A DNA stretch of 64,000 nt from Pirellula sp. (GTDB taxonomy: Bacteria > Planctomycetota > Planctomycetia > Pirellulales > Pirellulaceae): NCBI GenBank assembly GCA_021300155.1, contig JAJTID010000051.1, positions 1 to 64,000 on the forward strand. Direction: 5' to 3'. Within the stretch, counting starts at the first letter, position 1; the number at the start of each line of letters is the position of its first letter. A program made the position numbers and the translations under genes. Shown here piece by piece: positions 27,006 to 36,539 of this stretch. A model generated the notes under the pieces. That model saw only the letters and a program-made list of their open reading frames with translations, had not been told where the DNA came from and did not search any database.

Positions 27006-29069
27006 TTACTTGCCCATTTCGTCAGCCAAATGGGAAGCATCGTAAATGGTCCGCAGCGACTCTAAGACGCCAGCAATGTGAACTGCGACGGCTCGCGACA
27101 CTTTGTCAGTATAGTAGAAGTCTGCCGTCAAGCTTTCGATGTTTCCATCAAAAATAATTCCTACCATAGCTCCGTCGCGCGATACAACAGGAGAACCGGA
27201 GTTTCCTCCGATAATGTCCGCGGTACAAACGAAATTGAAAGGCGTGTTCGATTTCAGTTTATCCTTGGACTTTTTCCAACTTGTTGGCAAAACCCAAGGA
27301 TCTTCTGCCATGTGTTGCTTTTCATGCTCGAACGCTCCTCCGAGCGTAGTCCATGCTGGCACGGAACCATTGCTTTCATAACCTCGAACGGCTCCGTAGG
27401 AAAGTCGAAGCGTAAAGGTCGCATCGGGATACATCGAATCGCCGCCCACAGCAAACTTTGCTTCGGTTATCTTCGAGTAAGCTTGACGCTCTTGCTCTTC
27501 GATACTGTCCATCGCTTCGTGGACCTTTCGGTATTCCGCCTCCAGGCTTCTCGCCAACTGAATCATCGGATCTTTCGAATCCGCGATCCCAGCGAGACCA
27601 CCTGCTGCCAACTTCTTGCGTGTCTCAAGGGAAAAGAGATCCGTCTGATCGATCAATTGATTGGCACGTTCCTTCGGGTTCTTGCCTGCCAATGCCAACG
27701 CAACGATCGGATCGTTCCCTCCTCGATCATCGATCAATCGCGCCAATTCGTCTGCTAATTGCACGCGTTCGAGATCTTCGTACAGCGGTGCTTCGGATAG
27801 CAATTCTTGAAGCAACGATTCCCGATTACTGTCCCGGTATTCTCGAAGCCGCTCAGCGCTAGGCTTCGCATCTTCTTTCGCCATCAGCACGAGTGTTTCG
27901 GCGATCGAGTAAAGTTTCGTTCGCATCGAGACGGGCTTCTTCAACCATTCTTTGCGTTTCTCTTGTGCCTGTTTGATCTGATCCCAAGCGGCAGCGAGTG
28001 GAGCGAGTTTCGGATCGGCTGCGACCTTTTTTCGAAGCGCGTCTTCTTCGGCTTTCTTCGAAGCGGTGAATCCTGGATCTTGCAAACCAAGCAACATACC
28101 GGAAATCGCTTTGCGAGAATTTTGGATCCCGAAAAGATCATCTTTCGAACGTCTCTTTTGCTCGGGGCCAGCGAGCCCGTACTGTTGCATCAAGATTTCT
28201 TTGCGGCGCAAAGTATTCATAGTTCGTGGCATCGCGACATCGCGTTGGTATTCGATCGCATCCTGGGTCAGGATGCGTCGAGTTCGACCGGGATTACCAG
28301 AAACAAAAACAAGGTCGTTCTCTTTGGCCCCGTTCGGATCCATTTTCAGGAAGTGATCAATCTTCGCAGGCTTACCATTCTCATAAACGCGAAAGAGGGT
28401 CACATCTAGACAATAGCGAGGATACTCAAAGTTATCCGCGTCGCCGCCGAAGAAGGCCGAAGCTGCTTCCGGTGCCCACACCAAACGCACGTCAGTATAT
28501 TTTTTGTATCGATAAAGATGGTAGCGACCACCTCCAAACAAGGTGACTACGTCGCTTCGCAGGCCTGTCTTGTCAAGCGATTCCTTTTCAATGGTTGCCA
28601 TTACGGCTTGTCGAGCTTTGGCCGCTTCTTGAGGAGCCAGATCCGCTTTGACGGCAGCGTTCACACGAGCGGTCACATCTTCGATCGAAATCAATTGATT
28701 CAGTTCCAAGTCCGGAGCTTTGATCTCTTCCGATTGAGACTTTGCAAGAAAGCCGTTTTCGTTGTAATTGTTTTCGGCGGTCGACAGCTTGTAGAGAGTG
28801 TCGGAGGCGACGTGATGGTTCGTTAGCACCAAACCGTTGGACGACACGAACGAAGCGGATCCACCGGAGTTGAACCTAACACTCGAGAGCATCACGTGAT
28901 CGAGCCATTCCTGCGTCGGTTCGAATCCGTAGGTTGCCTTCATTTGTGTTTTCGGGACAGCATTGAAGAGCCACATGCCTTCGTCTGCGGTCGATGTCCT
29001 TATCGCAGATGCACCGCTCACTGTCGCTAGCAAGGTTGTCAACCAGTAGAGTTTTCTTCGCTTCATCAT
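27006..29069 (-). CDS. S46-family dipeptidyl-peptidase (DPP7-like)
   Basis: Secreted or periplasmic serine exopeptidase of 687 residues, the normal S46 length. A signal peptide is followed by the mature start DEGMWLFN. The catalytic His is in VLTNHHVAS (85-86) and the catalytic Ser in GGNSGSPV (Ser624). Eighteen residues after the Ser is Gly642 (FDG); in this family Gly marks DPP7-like preference for hydrophobic P1 residues, whereas Arg marks DPP11. It releases dipeptides from peptide N-termini for amino acid uptake. It is 40 bases upstream of the DUF3299 gene. Confidence 0.93.
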   Translation of the reverse strand: MMKRRKLYWLTTLLATVSGASAIRTSTADEGMWLFNAVPKTQMKATYGFEPTQEWLDHVMLSSVRFNSGGSASFVSSNGLVLTNHHVASDTLYKLSTAENNYNENGFLAKSQSEEIKAPDLELNQLISIEDVTARVNAAVKADLAPQEAAKARQAVMATIEKESLDKTGLRSDVVTLFGGGRYHLYRYKKYTDVRLVWAPEAASAFFGGDADNFEYPRYCLDVTLFRVYENGKPAKIDHFLKMDPNGAKENDLVFVSGNPGRTRRILTQDAIEYQRDVAMPRTMNTLRRKEILMQQYGLAGPEQKRRSKDDLFGIQNSRKAISGMLLGLQDPGFTASKKAEEDALRKKVAADPKLAPLAAAWDQIKQAQEKRKEWLKKPVSMRTKLYSIAETLVLMAKEDAKPSAERLREYRDSNRESLLQELLSEAPLYEDLERVQLADELARLIDDRGGNDPIVALALAGKNPKERANQLIDQTDLFSLETRKKLAAGGLAGIADSKDPMIQLARSLEAEYRKVHEAMDSIEEQERQAYSKITEAKFAVGGDSMYPDATFTLRLSYGAVRGYESNGSVPAWTTLGGAFEHEKQHMAEDPWVLPTSWKKSKDKLKSNTPFNFVCTADIIGGNSGSPVVSRDGAMVGIIFDGNIESLTADFYYTDKVSRAVAVHIAGVLESLRTIYDASHLADEMGK

Positions 29070-29152
29070 TTGTTCCTAGTAGTCGATTACTCTTAATGCA
29101 AAATGAATGTTTAGTCTTTAGGGCGAGTCTGCTCGCTAGTTTGTTTGAGTCG

Positions 29153-29235
29153 CAACCCGAAGCGCAAGAGCGCAAGCGAGGGGTCGTGGTAGAGAGATTC
29201 TACATCCCTCGCTTACGCACTTGCACTTCGGGTTG
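29153..29235. repeat. Imperfect 30-bp inverted repeat, REP-like
   Basis: Arms 29153-29182 and 29206-29235 match in inverted orientation at 27 of 30 positions (CAACCCGAAG..CGAGGG and its complement). The 23-base loop contains a smaller palindrome (GTAGA...TCTAC). It lies between the S46 gene start and the stop of the DUF3127 gene. A diverged relative is at 55154-55208, so this looks like a dispersed palindromic element that could also act as a terminator for neither or both strands. Confidence 0.75.
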
Positions 29236-29316
29236 GAATTAAGGAATCAATCCCGCAGCCATTGGATTGTGATACGATCAATCGACCTCGGCGACCAGCC
29301 AACGGACAACTTTTCT

Positions 29317-29694
29317 CTAAAACGGTGCGTCGTCGTCTGCGCCCGCTTGCGAGAATTCATTGTTAATATCTTCCGGATCAAAGCCATCTTTGGAGCTGGC
29401 TGCTCCAGCCTTCGTAAACGCCATCGCTTCGGCGCTCAAGAAGTATTTGACTTCGCTCGAAGGATCTTTCTGCCATTTGCGTCCGGAAAGGCGGTAGGTC
29501 ACATCGATTTCATCACCCAGTCGCAAATCATCCGCCAAATCGCAAGCGTCGTTCGTAAACTCGAGTGGGATAAAGTTAGCAAAACGACCATTTTGTTGTT
29601 CTAAAACGATCATGCGTTTGCGAAAGCCTTTTTGCCCGAAGGATTTGGTATCTTCGATCAAGTGGACGATTCCGCGAACTTTAGCATTGGACAT
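29317..29694 (-). CDS. DUF3127 OB-fold, SSB-like protein
   Basis: Small protein of 125 residues from the MSNAKVRG start (29694); the frame continues upstream to 29754 but without family sequence. The body (about 3-95) matches DUF3127, an OB-fold family related to single-stranded DNA-binding proteins (KVRGIVHLIEDTKSFGQKG, FRKRMIVLEQ). The last residues are ADDDAPF, strikingly like the DDDIPF tip by which bacterial SSB recruits repair and replication enzymes. It precedes no operon partner, but the next gene upstream on the same strand encodes a UvrC/Cho-like nuclease. DNA binding is inferred. Confidence 0.82.
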   Translation of the reverse strand: MSNAKVRGIVHLIEDTKSFGQKGFRKRMIVLEQQNGRFANFIPLEFTNDACDLADDLRLGDEIDVTYRLSGRKWQKDPSSEVKYFLSAEAMAFTKAGAASSKDGFDPEDINNEFSQAGADDDAPF

Positions 29695-29850
29695 TGTTTG
29701 GGCACCTGCGAAAGAAGTCTGTCGGTTACGGGAACGGTCTGTTCCATGCCTCAAAAGTGTACCCGAAGCGATGACTTCCCGAAACTCTTTTCACAATCCG
29801 GTTGGCACGGTACGCCGCATCCGCATACTGCAACATAAATCAACATTTTG

Positions 29851-31119
29851 CTAGGCAGACTCGGCGAGACGGGTGCGATCGGCAAGCCAAAGTTTTGCCA
29901 TCGACCACGTGGTGGGCAGGTCGGCAGCGAGAATCGTCCAACATTTTGCATCGATATTCGAGGGGGCCGCGTCTTTCGTTCGCGTTCCCTTTTTTCGCTT
30001 TTCTAGCCAAGAAGTTACCAATCCGAGGGTGTCCTCTGGATCCAAGAGGCCGAGGCCGATCGGGGGCGAAGGTTTCGTGCAGTCCTGAATTCGCTTCAAA
30101 GTCGGCGTCCATTCGATTTTTGTTTTGGGGGCTGCCATCGCCGTTACAATGCCACCACCGCGAAGCAAGTACCATATCGTTCGTCCGTTGTCCGCTGGGA
30201 CGCAATAAACCGTCGATTCCGAGTCGCGCGCTCGATTGAATTGTGTTAACCGTCGAACGAGCCAGCGAATGATTCGAAGATCTTCTCTCAAGCGAGCGGC
30301 ATGTTCGAAATGCAAATTGCGTGATGCTTCGGCCATCATCTCGGCCAGTTTTTCTTCGAGCGAGTGATCGCCTCCTTGCAAAAACCGCTCCGCTTTCAAT
30401 GTTTGTTCCGCATAGAGACTTTTGCTACAAGTGGAGATGCATGGAGCGATACAATTCCCCAGTTCATGTCGAACGCAGCCAGCTCGTTGCTCCAAGTCGA
30501 ACAACGAGAGTTGCTCCGACAAGTGCATTGCAGTCTTTTGGCTGCAATCACGGAGTTTGAAATGCCGTGCAAGAATTTCGACGGCTCGATTGAGATTGGC
30601 AATACCTGGCAGAGGGCCGTGACTGCATCTGGCGATGTTGTCATGGTATCGACTGAGGTAAAGCGATTCCGCGGGTGGACGCCCCAGGCACAAATAGGCT
30701 TGCTGCTGCCGTTTGGGCATTCCGACAACATTCATTCGCGGTTGCCAACGGCGGATCAAACACTGCTCTCTCAATAGCGCCGCGAACTCGCTGGGTTGTT
30801 GTTCCCAAACGATGGCATGGGCCGACTGCACGATCCTACCCGATTTTTCTTCTTCGTTGTTGGGCAAGAAGTAGCTATAGAGTCGATTGCGAAGGGCCTT
30901 CGATTTGCCGACATATAGAAGTCGACCTGTCGCATCGATCATCCCATAAACGCCAGGAACTCTCGGCGCAGTGCTTCTGATGCTTTTTTTGAAAAACTCA
31001 AGACGTTCCTTTGTGGATGCATTGGTTCCGGAGCGAATCCAACATAGCTTCTCCCTAGAAAACGGGAGGTAGGGGTCGTCCCCAAAATCCTCGAATTGCT
31101 CGGTCCACTTTGCTTCCAT
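29851..31119 (-). CDS. GIY-YIG endonuclease, UvrC/Cho-like
   Basis: Protein of 422 residues. The N-terminal GIY-YIG nuclease domain (about 50-135) has PGVYGMIDATGRLLYVGKSK and the downstream Arg of RNRLYSYF. A Cys cluster (C-X6-C...C-X3-C, about 217-235) is followed by a UVR-like helix pair (LEEKLAEMMAEASRNL, about 255-295). It lacks the RNase H-like endonuclease domain and the tandem HhH of full UvrC (about 600 residues), so it resembles Cho, which makes a 3' incision in nucleotide excision repair, but with an extra C-terminal region. It lies 157 bases upstream of the SSB-like gene. Confidence 0.85.
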   Translation of the reverse strand: MEAKWTEQFEDFGDDPYLPFSREKLCWIRSGTNASTKERLEFFKKSIRSTAPRVPGVYGMIDATGRLLYVGKSKALRNRLYSYFLPNNEEEKSGRIVQSAHAIVWEQQPSEFAALLREQCLIRRWQPRMNVVGMPKRQQQAYLCLGRPPAESLYLSRYHDNIARCSHGPLPGIANLNRAVEILARHFKLRDCSQKTAMHLSEQLSLFDLEQRAGCVRHELGNCIAPCISTCSKSLYAEQTLKAERFLQGGDHSLEEKLAEMMAEASRNLHFEHAARLREDLRIIRWLVRRLTQFNRARDSESTVYCVPADNGRTIWYLLRGGGIVTAMAAPKTKIEWTPTLKRIQDCTKPSPPIGLGLLDPEDTLGLVTSWLEKRKKGTRTKDAAPSNIDAKCWTILAADLPTTWSMAKLWLADRTRLAESA

Positions 31120-31162
31120 GCGATCACTCCTACCCGGATTATCGCATTATTCGAAGCGTGAA

Positions 31163-34100
31163 TCAAGCTTGCTGAGAAACGAGGCTAAATGGAATCCACT
31201 CGACATCAACACGCGACAGGATACGAGGAACTAATTGCCAAGTTTCGTCGGTGGGCATCCAGAGCTTGTCGATCATATCTTCGAGATTTAAATTATTGGA
31301 TTCGCAAAGTAGTGTTGGCACCACATATATTTGACGAATGTCGATATCACATTGTGATGCAATTCTCGTTTGAAACTCCTCAGGAATTTGGGACCACGAA
31401 AGACTAGAGATGATTAGGGTCTTCCGCAGTTGATCTCCAAAATCCACAAGCTGCGGAATTCCATAAGCGATTTTTGCATCAAGATCGTATGGATCGTCAC
31501 TCGATGTTTTTCCTGTTGATTCCGGGCTTTGATTGGAAGTGAAACCAGCGGTTAACGCTCCAAGTGAAGAGATAGATGCCAAGTCAAGGGAAGATGTAAC
31601 ACTCGTTGACTCGTGAATAGCTCCTAATTGTTCGCGACGTTTTGTTTCAATTGTCGTTGTCAAAGACGCTAACAATTCGTCGAGCATCTTGAAAAGATTA
31701 CGATCCAGCGAACGGATTTTGTTATCCATTGTCGTGTTTAGGGAAGATAGGGATTTTGCAAATTCTCCCATTACCAATGATGTAATCTCGGCATTTCTCT
31801 TCCTCAAGGAAGCTTTGTTTTGCAGCGAAGGTTTTGCCTCGAAGAATTTGTCGATCGACCTACCTAGCACCTGCGTCGAAAGCTGCTCACAATAGATTGA
31901 AAAACTTGCTCTAAGTTTGATTGAAACCTGTTGCCATGCAACGCGAAATGGATCGAGATGCATGGCGATGCGAGCTAGAATCCTGCCTCCCACAACGTGA
32001 AAGGTTGATTCGATAGCCAATTTCGATAGCTGAGCATCCAACTCATGGTTTTTCTCATTGGTAGCAACGACCATTTCAATGAGTTCATCATGTTTCTGGC
32101 TCAACTTTTTTGCGACCGTGAATAGAGAGTTTGCATTCAGCTTCAATTGCACTTGGATCGATTCAAGCAAGGAAGGAAAGGCTTCCCAATTTGACGGGGA
32201 GTTCAAACACTTTTCCTTCAGCGTTGATTCCAACTGACTCATGGACTTCTCAAAGAGTAATCTTACTCCTTTCGCAAAATCTGGTGCTGGTATGCCAAGC
32301 TGTTCAGAGATCAATGGCAAGAAGTCTACGAACTCCTTTTCCAAACTATCTACTTCTTCCATGTCTGAAGTGGGCCCAGTTCCATCCGGTTGTTGCGTTG
32401 TAGGAACGATGCTTTTCATGCATTCACAAACCCAAGCCTGAGCATTCCAATTGCACTCTCGGAAGAGATCGGCCACAAGAAATTTGTTCTTCTCAGTTTG
32501 CTTAGCTGAGTTTTTCCCCGAGCTACTCTCGGCGGTTGCGATCGAATTGTTCATCGAAACGATCCACGGAACGACCGCTTGCAAAATCGCAGTTGCAGCC
32601 GAACGCTTGGGATCGCAGAACACATCTATCGGGAAGATGGTGGCGCGAATCGTACTAGCCCAATGGCCACCCGATGAATCTGCGGAGTTTTCTGAATCGG
32701 ACTCCGCCGTTTTTGATCGCGACAATAATAACGCAGCGATTTCTCGAGTTGTATCCGCTCTGTCGGCATCATTCCCCAACTGCCCGCCGTAAATGACTCG
32801 AACTTGATCAAACGGTGGACGATGGATTCCACTCTCTGGAATCGAAGGAAGTGCTGGATGCAACCCACCCGATCGGAAGTAGTGGTTGATCTCCAGTAAA
32901 CTAGCCATCGCAGAGGCCGATGCTAGGTCGCCTAAGGCTGTTGGACTTGGAGAAGCGCATGTGCAAATCAGATCGATATGAACGTTCACTCCCAACGTTT
33001 CTGCAGCCTGCCTTACCATAAACCCGAGTTCAGCCACCATCGCACTCCCCGTCCCACCCATGAGAGATGCGATCAGCTTGACGCGAAGGACTGATCTCTC
33101 ACCACCCTGCTCCATGAGATCGCTCAACGCAATCTGCAATCTCTCAAACACCAAAGCCGCATGGTCGAGAAGGGCCAACATGCCAAGAGGCCGGACCCCT
33201 TCAGTTAATTGAGATCGCGGTACGTTGTATACCCATCTTCTGCTCAGTTGAGTGAATGGCTTCGTTTCTTCGCGATAATAGTTCGGCGTCCTAATCGGTA
33301 GATGTAAGACAGATCCAAAATCCAATCGATGGGGATTGTTTCGGTCGACCAATAGTTCAAACGCTCGAGAATCTGTGTCCAAGACTAAGTATCGATCCGA
33401 CATCTCGCAATATGTAGCCGACGCAGATCGCTGCCTGCGGAGTACGCTCACGGACTCAATTGCAAGACCGCCTATTGCAATAATCAATTCCGATGGCGAT
33501 TCGGACGAAACCTCCGATGGAGCCCCTTCGATATCTTTTGGGTAGATAGCTTTTGCAACAACTGGATTTCTCTGAATTCCTGGCGCAGGAGTTCTCGATT
33601 TGGGCCCATCTTGCAATGTGCGCGCCTTTGGACAACCGGCAGAATTCCGATTTGCAGAGTTGTTTGGTAGAGACCAGTTTTTCTCCTTTGGCAGATTCGG
33701 ATTCCAGCCACGAACTTGCACAATCGGTAACATATCGACCTGCTCAACAGGAATAGCTGCATTCTCAATAGCCTGCACCATTTCTTTGCAGTCATTGAAA
33801 CGCTGTTGCGGCTTCTTGGAGAGCGCCTTGGCGATAACGGCCCGCTCTGCCGCCGGTAAATCATCTAGTGCAGGCGCTTTGTGCAAATGTTCATTAGCTA
33901 ACTGCGCAGTCGTGCGTCCACGAAAGGGCAAACTACCGGTAAGCATTTCCTGATAGACAATGGCAAGCGAGTATTGATCGCTATAACGACCAGGCCTACC
34001 ATCAAACATCTCCGGTGCAGCATATGTCGGCGTGAGACCGCCCATCAGAGACTGAGAATTGGATTGCAAATCCTTTACCAGACCGAAGTCGGCAACTTTA

Positions 34101-34567
34101 ATGCGATCGGAGACCAGCAAAAGATTTCCCGGCTTTACATCGAGGTGTTGCAAGTCATGTTTTTGGCAGAGAAAATCAAGACCTTCTGCGGCATCTTTCA
34201 GGTAGTTTAAGAGACGGTCTCGTGCGATTCCCGAAAAACCTTTTTCACGATAATCTGCATATTGATCCAACAAAGAACACTGAGCCAACTCGGTAACGAT
34301 GATGAGCTGGCTCTCTACGACTTCAATTCGTTCGAGCGACAAGATAAATGGGTGATTCACTTGTCGAATTCGCTGAAGCGACTTCAACTCGCTCACTGCC
34401 CGACTTTCGTCAATGCTACCGTGAACGATCTTGATCGCTTTTTGGAGTCCACCAGGAGCATCAGCAGACCACACGTCCCCATAGCCTCCAGAGCCTAGCT
34501 TCTCCTTGAGAACATACCCAGCGATAGGCTCAAAGCCTGCTTGCATTTTCGCGCTCAACATGCTCAT
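31163..34567 (-). CDS. Ser/Thr kinase fused to bacterial tubulin-like domain
   Basis: Fusion protein of 1134 residues. The kinase domain (about 17-270) has GSGGYG, Lys46, HLDVKPGN (141-148), DFG (160-162) and AAPE, all catalytic residues present. A Pro/Asn-rich linker (about 271-355) leads to a tubulin-like domain starting near 360. It shows IIAIGGLAIESV, a VLDTD strand, the RPLGMLALLDH helix and SLMGGTGSAMVAELGFMVR (502-520), the equivalent of the tubulin GGGTGSG phosphate loop, as in the Tubulin_2 family (PF13809). The rest (about 600-1134) is helical, partly coiled coil, with no transmembrane segment. The phosphate loop ends in SA not SG, so GTP binding is uncertain. It ends a two-gene unit with the AAA+ ATPase 7 bases upstream. 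Confidence 0.85.
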   Translation of the reverse strand: MSMLSAKMQAGFEPIAGYVLKEKLGSGGYGDVWSADAPGGLQKAIKIVHGSIDESRAVSELKSLQRIRQVNHPFILSLERIEVVESQLIIVTELAQCSLLDQYADYREKGFSGIARDRLLNYLKDAAEGLDFLCQKHDLQHLDVKPGNLLLVSDRIKVADFGLVKDLQSNSQSLMGGLTPTYAAPEMFDGRPGRYSDQYSLAIVYQEMLTGSLPFRGRTTAQLANEHLHKAPALDDLPAAERAVIAKALSKKPQQRFNDCKEMVQAIENAAIPVEQVDMLPIVQVRGWNPNLPKEKNWSLPNNSANRNSAGCPKARTLQDGPKSRTPAPGIQRNPVVAKAIYPKDIEGAPSEVSSESPSELIIAIGGLAIESVSVLRRQRSASATYCEMSDRYLVLDTDSRAFELLVDRNNPHRLDFGSVLHLPIRTPNYYREETKPFTQLSRRWVYNVPRSQLTEGVRPLGMLALLDHAALVFERLQIALSDLMEQGGERSVLRVKLIASLMGGTGSAMVAELGFMVRQAAETLGVNVHIDLICTCASPSPTALGDLASASAMASLLEINHYFRSGGLHPALPSIPESGIHRPPFDQVRVIYGGQLGNDADRADTTREIAALLLSRSKTAESDSENSADSSGGHWASTIRATIFPIDVFCDPKRSAATAILQAVVPWIVSMNNSIATAESSSGKNSAKQTEKNKFLVADLFRECNWNAQAWVCECMKSIVPTTQQPDGTGPTSDMEEVDSLEKEFVDFLPLISEQLGIPAPDFAKGVRLLFEKSMSQLESTLKEKCLNSPSNWEAFPSLLESIQVQLKLNANSLFTVAKKLSQKHDELIEMVVATNEKNHELDAQLSKLAIESTFHVVGGRILARIAMHLDPFRVAWQQVSIKLRASFSIYCEQLSTQVLGRSIDKFFEAKPSLQNKASLRKRNAEITSLVMGEFAKSLSSLNTTMDNKIRSLDRNLFKMLDELLASLTTTIETKRREQLGAIHESTSVTSSLDLASISSLGALTAGFTSNQSPESTGKTSSDDPYDLDAKIAYGIPQLVDFGDQLRKTLIISSLSWSQIPEEFQTRIASQCDIDIRQIYVVPTLLCESNNLNLEDMIDKLWMPTDETWQLVPRILSRVDVEWIPFSLVSQQA

Positions 34568-34574
34568 GTTCGCA

Positions 34575-36239
34575 TCATCCGTTCGTTGCTATGTTAGGCG
34601 AGTAAGGAGTATCACGGACCGCAGATTCCGAAGGGTTCGGAAATGGCTTAGGAACCGAGGAAAAGGTCTGTAGATTCTTTGGAATCTGCGCGATTGCCGG
34701 CCCCGTTGGCACAGTTCGTGGCGATTGCGCTCCAAGAGGCATCGGCGGATTCGGGAACAATGTTCGCTGTGCGGACTCAGTATTGGGGCGACCCAGTGAA
34801 ACGGAATTCGCAAGTCTCTGGGTTGCCATCGGTTCGGAGATCGGAGCGGGGGTAGGGGACGGAACCGAAGCAGTCCTCGGTGCATGCAAAAGCTCGGAGC
34901 CCAAAATCGGTGAATTGCCAAAGTAGTTCTTGCAAGCAATCTCCAGAAAATCCGTCCGAAGCTCCATTCGTTCATTTCGATAGGAACATAGGCACTTGAC
35001 CTGATGAAGCAAATCCCGTGGGTGGCACCTTCTGAGCGATCTGCCGGGCTTGCGAAAGTGGTTCTGTATCAATTCTTCAACGATTTCGGGTCTCCACGCA
35101 ATCCCGTAGGTCTCGCATGCACGTCGAAATATTTCCGTGAACTCTTCGATCGATGGATCCCCGATGTGAATCTTGAACGGTACCCTGCGAAGGAAGGCTT
35201 CGTCTACCAAAGATTCAGGTTGAAGATTCGTAGAAAAAAGAATGATCTGTTCGAATGGCACACAGAATTTCTTCCCCGTGGGCAAGTTCAAATAATCATG
35301 GCGATTTTCTAACGGAATGATCCAACGATTGAGAAGTTCCGCTGGTTCCATTTGCTGGCGACCAAAGTCGTCGATCAGCAAACATCCGCAGTTGCTCTTC
35401 ATTTGAATCGGAGCTTCGCAGGTATTGCTGCGTGGATCGTGTCGAATCTCCAAATGGTCCAGCGTAAGCTCGCCGCCGACAACGACGGTCGGTCTCTTCA
35501 CTCTCACCCATCGCCGGTCGTGCTCCTGATCTGCGACCAAACCGGAATGAGTCAATGTTTGCTTCGAGATCTGATGATAGGCAGCATCGAAAAGCTTGAT
35601 AATGATTCCGTCGTCAATAATCGCATGTGGAATCCACACTTCCTCGCCACGACAAGCGGCAAGACACCTTGCAATAGTCGTCTTTCCATTTCCCGGGGGG
35701 CCGTACAAAAAGATTCCGGAATTGCTATTGATAGCAGGACCGATGAAATCAAGCCACGATTTCTCGTAGGTTACGTTTCCTAGCGAGGAGATCAGCCTAT
35801 TCTTCGTTATCGCCTCAAACGTGCTAGCTTGGGCCTCGACACTAAGAATGTAATCCATCAACGGAACCGGAGCTGGGCCCGAATAGGAACAGTTACTCTG
35901 GTAGTTCAGCCCCCGCTTTTGCCCATTCTCCGTCAAACTATAGTAGAAGTCGTTCAGCGCAGCAGGACGTGCATGAACGATCAATTGCCTGACTCTTAAT
36001 TGAGCTAGCATCTGCTCGATAATTCGAAATGGGAGCTTGACTCGGTCCGTCAATCCGCGTCCCGTGATCGTCCCAACGCTTAGAAAGATCTGCAAAACGA
36101 GCGATTCTAGAACCATCTCCGAGATCCCACTCTCCTCGAGGGATTTGGGCTCAAATGGCCAAAATGCGTCCTCGTTCAGTACTGCGGGTAACGCATTACC
36201 GGATATCTGTACTGTGCTCGATCCAATCCTTGATTGCAT
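34575..36239 (-). CDS. AAA+ ATPase with N-terminal winged-helix region
   Basis: Protein of 554 residues. An N-terminal helical or winged-helix-like region (about 40-115) is followed by an AAA+ module (about 150-430) with Walker A GPPGNGKTT (180-188), Walker B CLLIDDFGRQ, sensor 1 ILFSTN and an RRVPFKIH arginine-finger region. The C-terminal 100 residues are Pro/Ser/Thr-rich and likely disordered, a plausible phosphorylation target for the kinase. It lies 7 bases upstream of the kinase-tubulin gene, so the two are almost certainly co-transcribed. Similar ATPases are seen near pilus or secretion genes in planctomycetes, but none are here; role unknown. Confidence 0.8.
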   Translation of the reverse strand: MQSRIGSSTVQISGNALPAVLNEDAFWPFEPKSLEESGISEMVLESLVLQIFLSVGTITGRGLTDRVKLPFRIIEQMLAQLRVRQLIVHARPAALNDFYYSLTENGQKRGLNYQSNCSYSGPAPVPLMDYILSVEAQASTFEAITKNRLISSLGNVTYEKSWLDFIGPAINSNSGIFLYGPPGNGKTTIARCLAACRGEEVWIPHAIIDDGIIIKLFDAAYHQISKQTLTHSGLVADQEHDRRWVRVKRPTVVVGGELTLDHLEIRHDPRSNTCEAPIQMKSNCGCLLIDDFGRQQMEPAELLNRWIIPLENRHDYLNLPTGKKFCVPFEQIILFSTNLQPESLVDEAFLRRVPFKIHIGDPSIEEFTEIFRRACETYGIAWRPEIVEELIQNHFRKPGRSLRRCHPRDLLHQVKCLCSYRNERMELRTDFLEIACKNYFGNSPILGSELLHAPRTASVPSPTPAPISEPMATQRLANSVSLGRPNTESAQRTLFPNPPMPLGAQSPRTVPTGPAIAQIPKNLQTFSSVPKPFPNPSESAVRDTPYSPNIATNG

Positions 36240-36539
36240 TCTTGCAAGCCCTTTTCAATCCAAACAGTCAGCCCAATCGTTAGGATTGCTTTTTACGTGT
36301 GTTTTGACTTTTTGGAGGATCGGCCGAACCAGGGGCGGATGTTGCAAGCATTCCGAAAATCCGCTCCAAGTCGAAAAAAAAATTTCCGTCTGGATCAATA
36401 TTTCTGTCAAGCACTCATTTCATGTCCTACAGTAGGACGATGCATTCTGTGTTCGTGGTCCGCTGTTTCGCCGTCCACAAATAAAGAGTGCTCGGCCCCC
36501 TCGTTAATGAATCTTCCGAGACGATTGAGTCTAGGTACT

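Noticed and set aside
36234-36539. About 100-residue extension of the FHA-EAL protein
   Set aside because: It overlaps the divergent AAA+ start, has odd composition and no domain; the 36540 or 36507 start fits the FHA domain.
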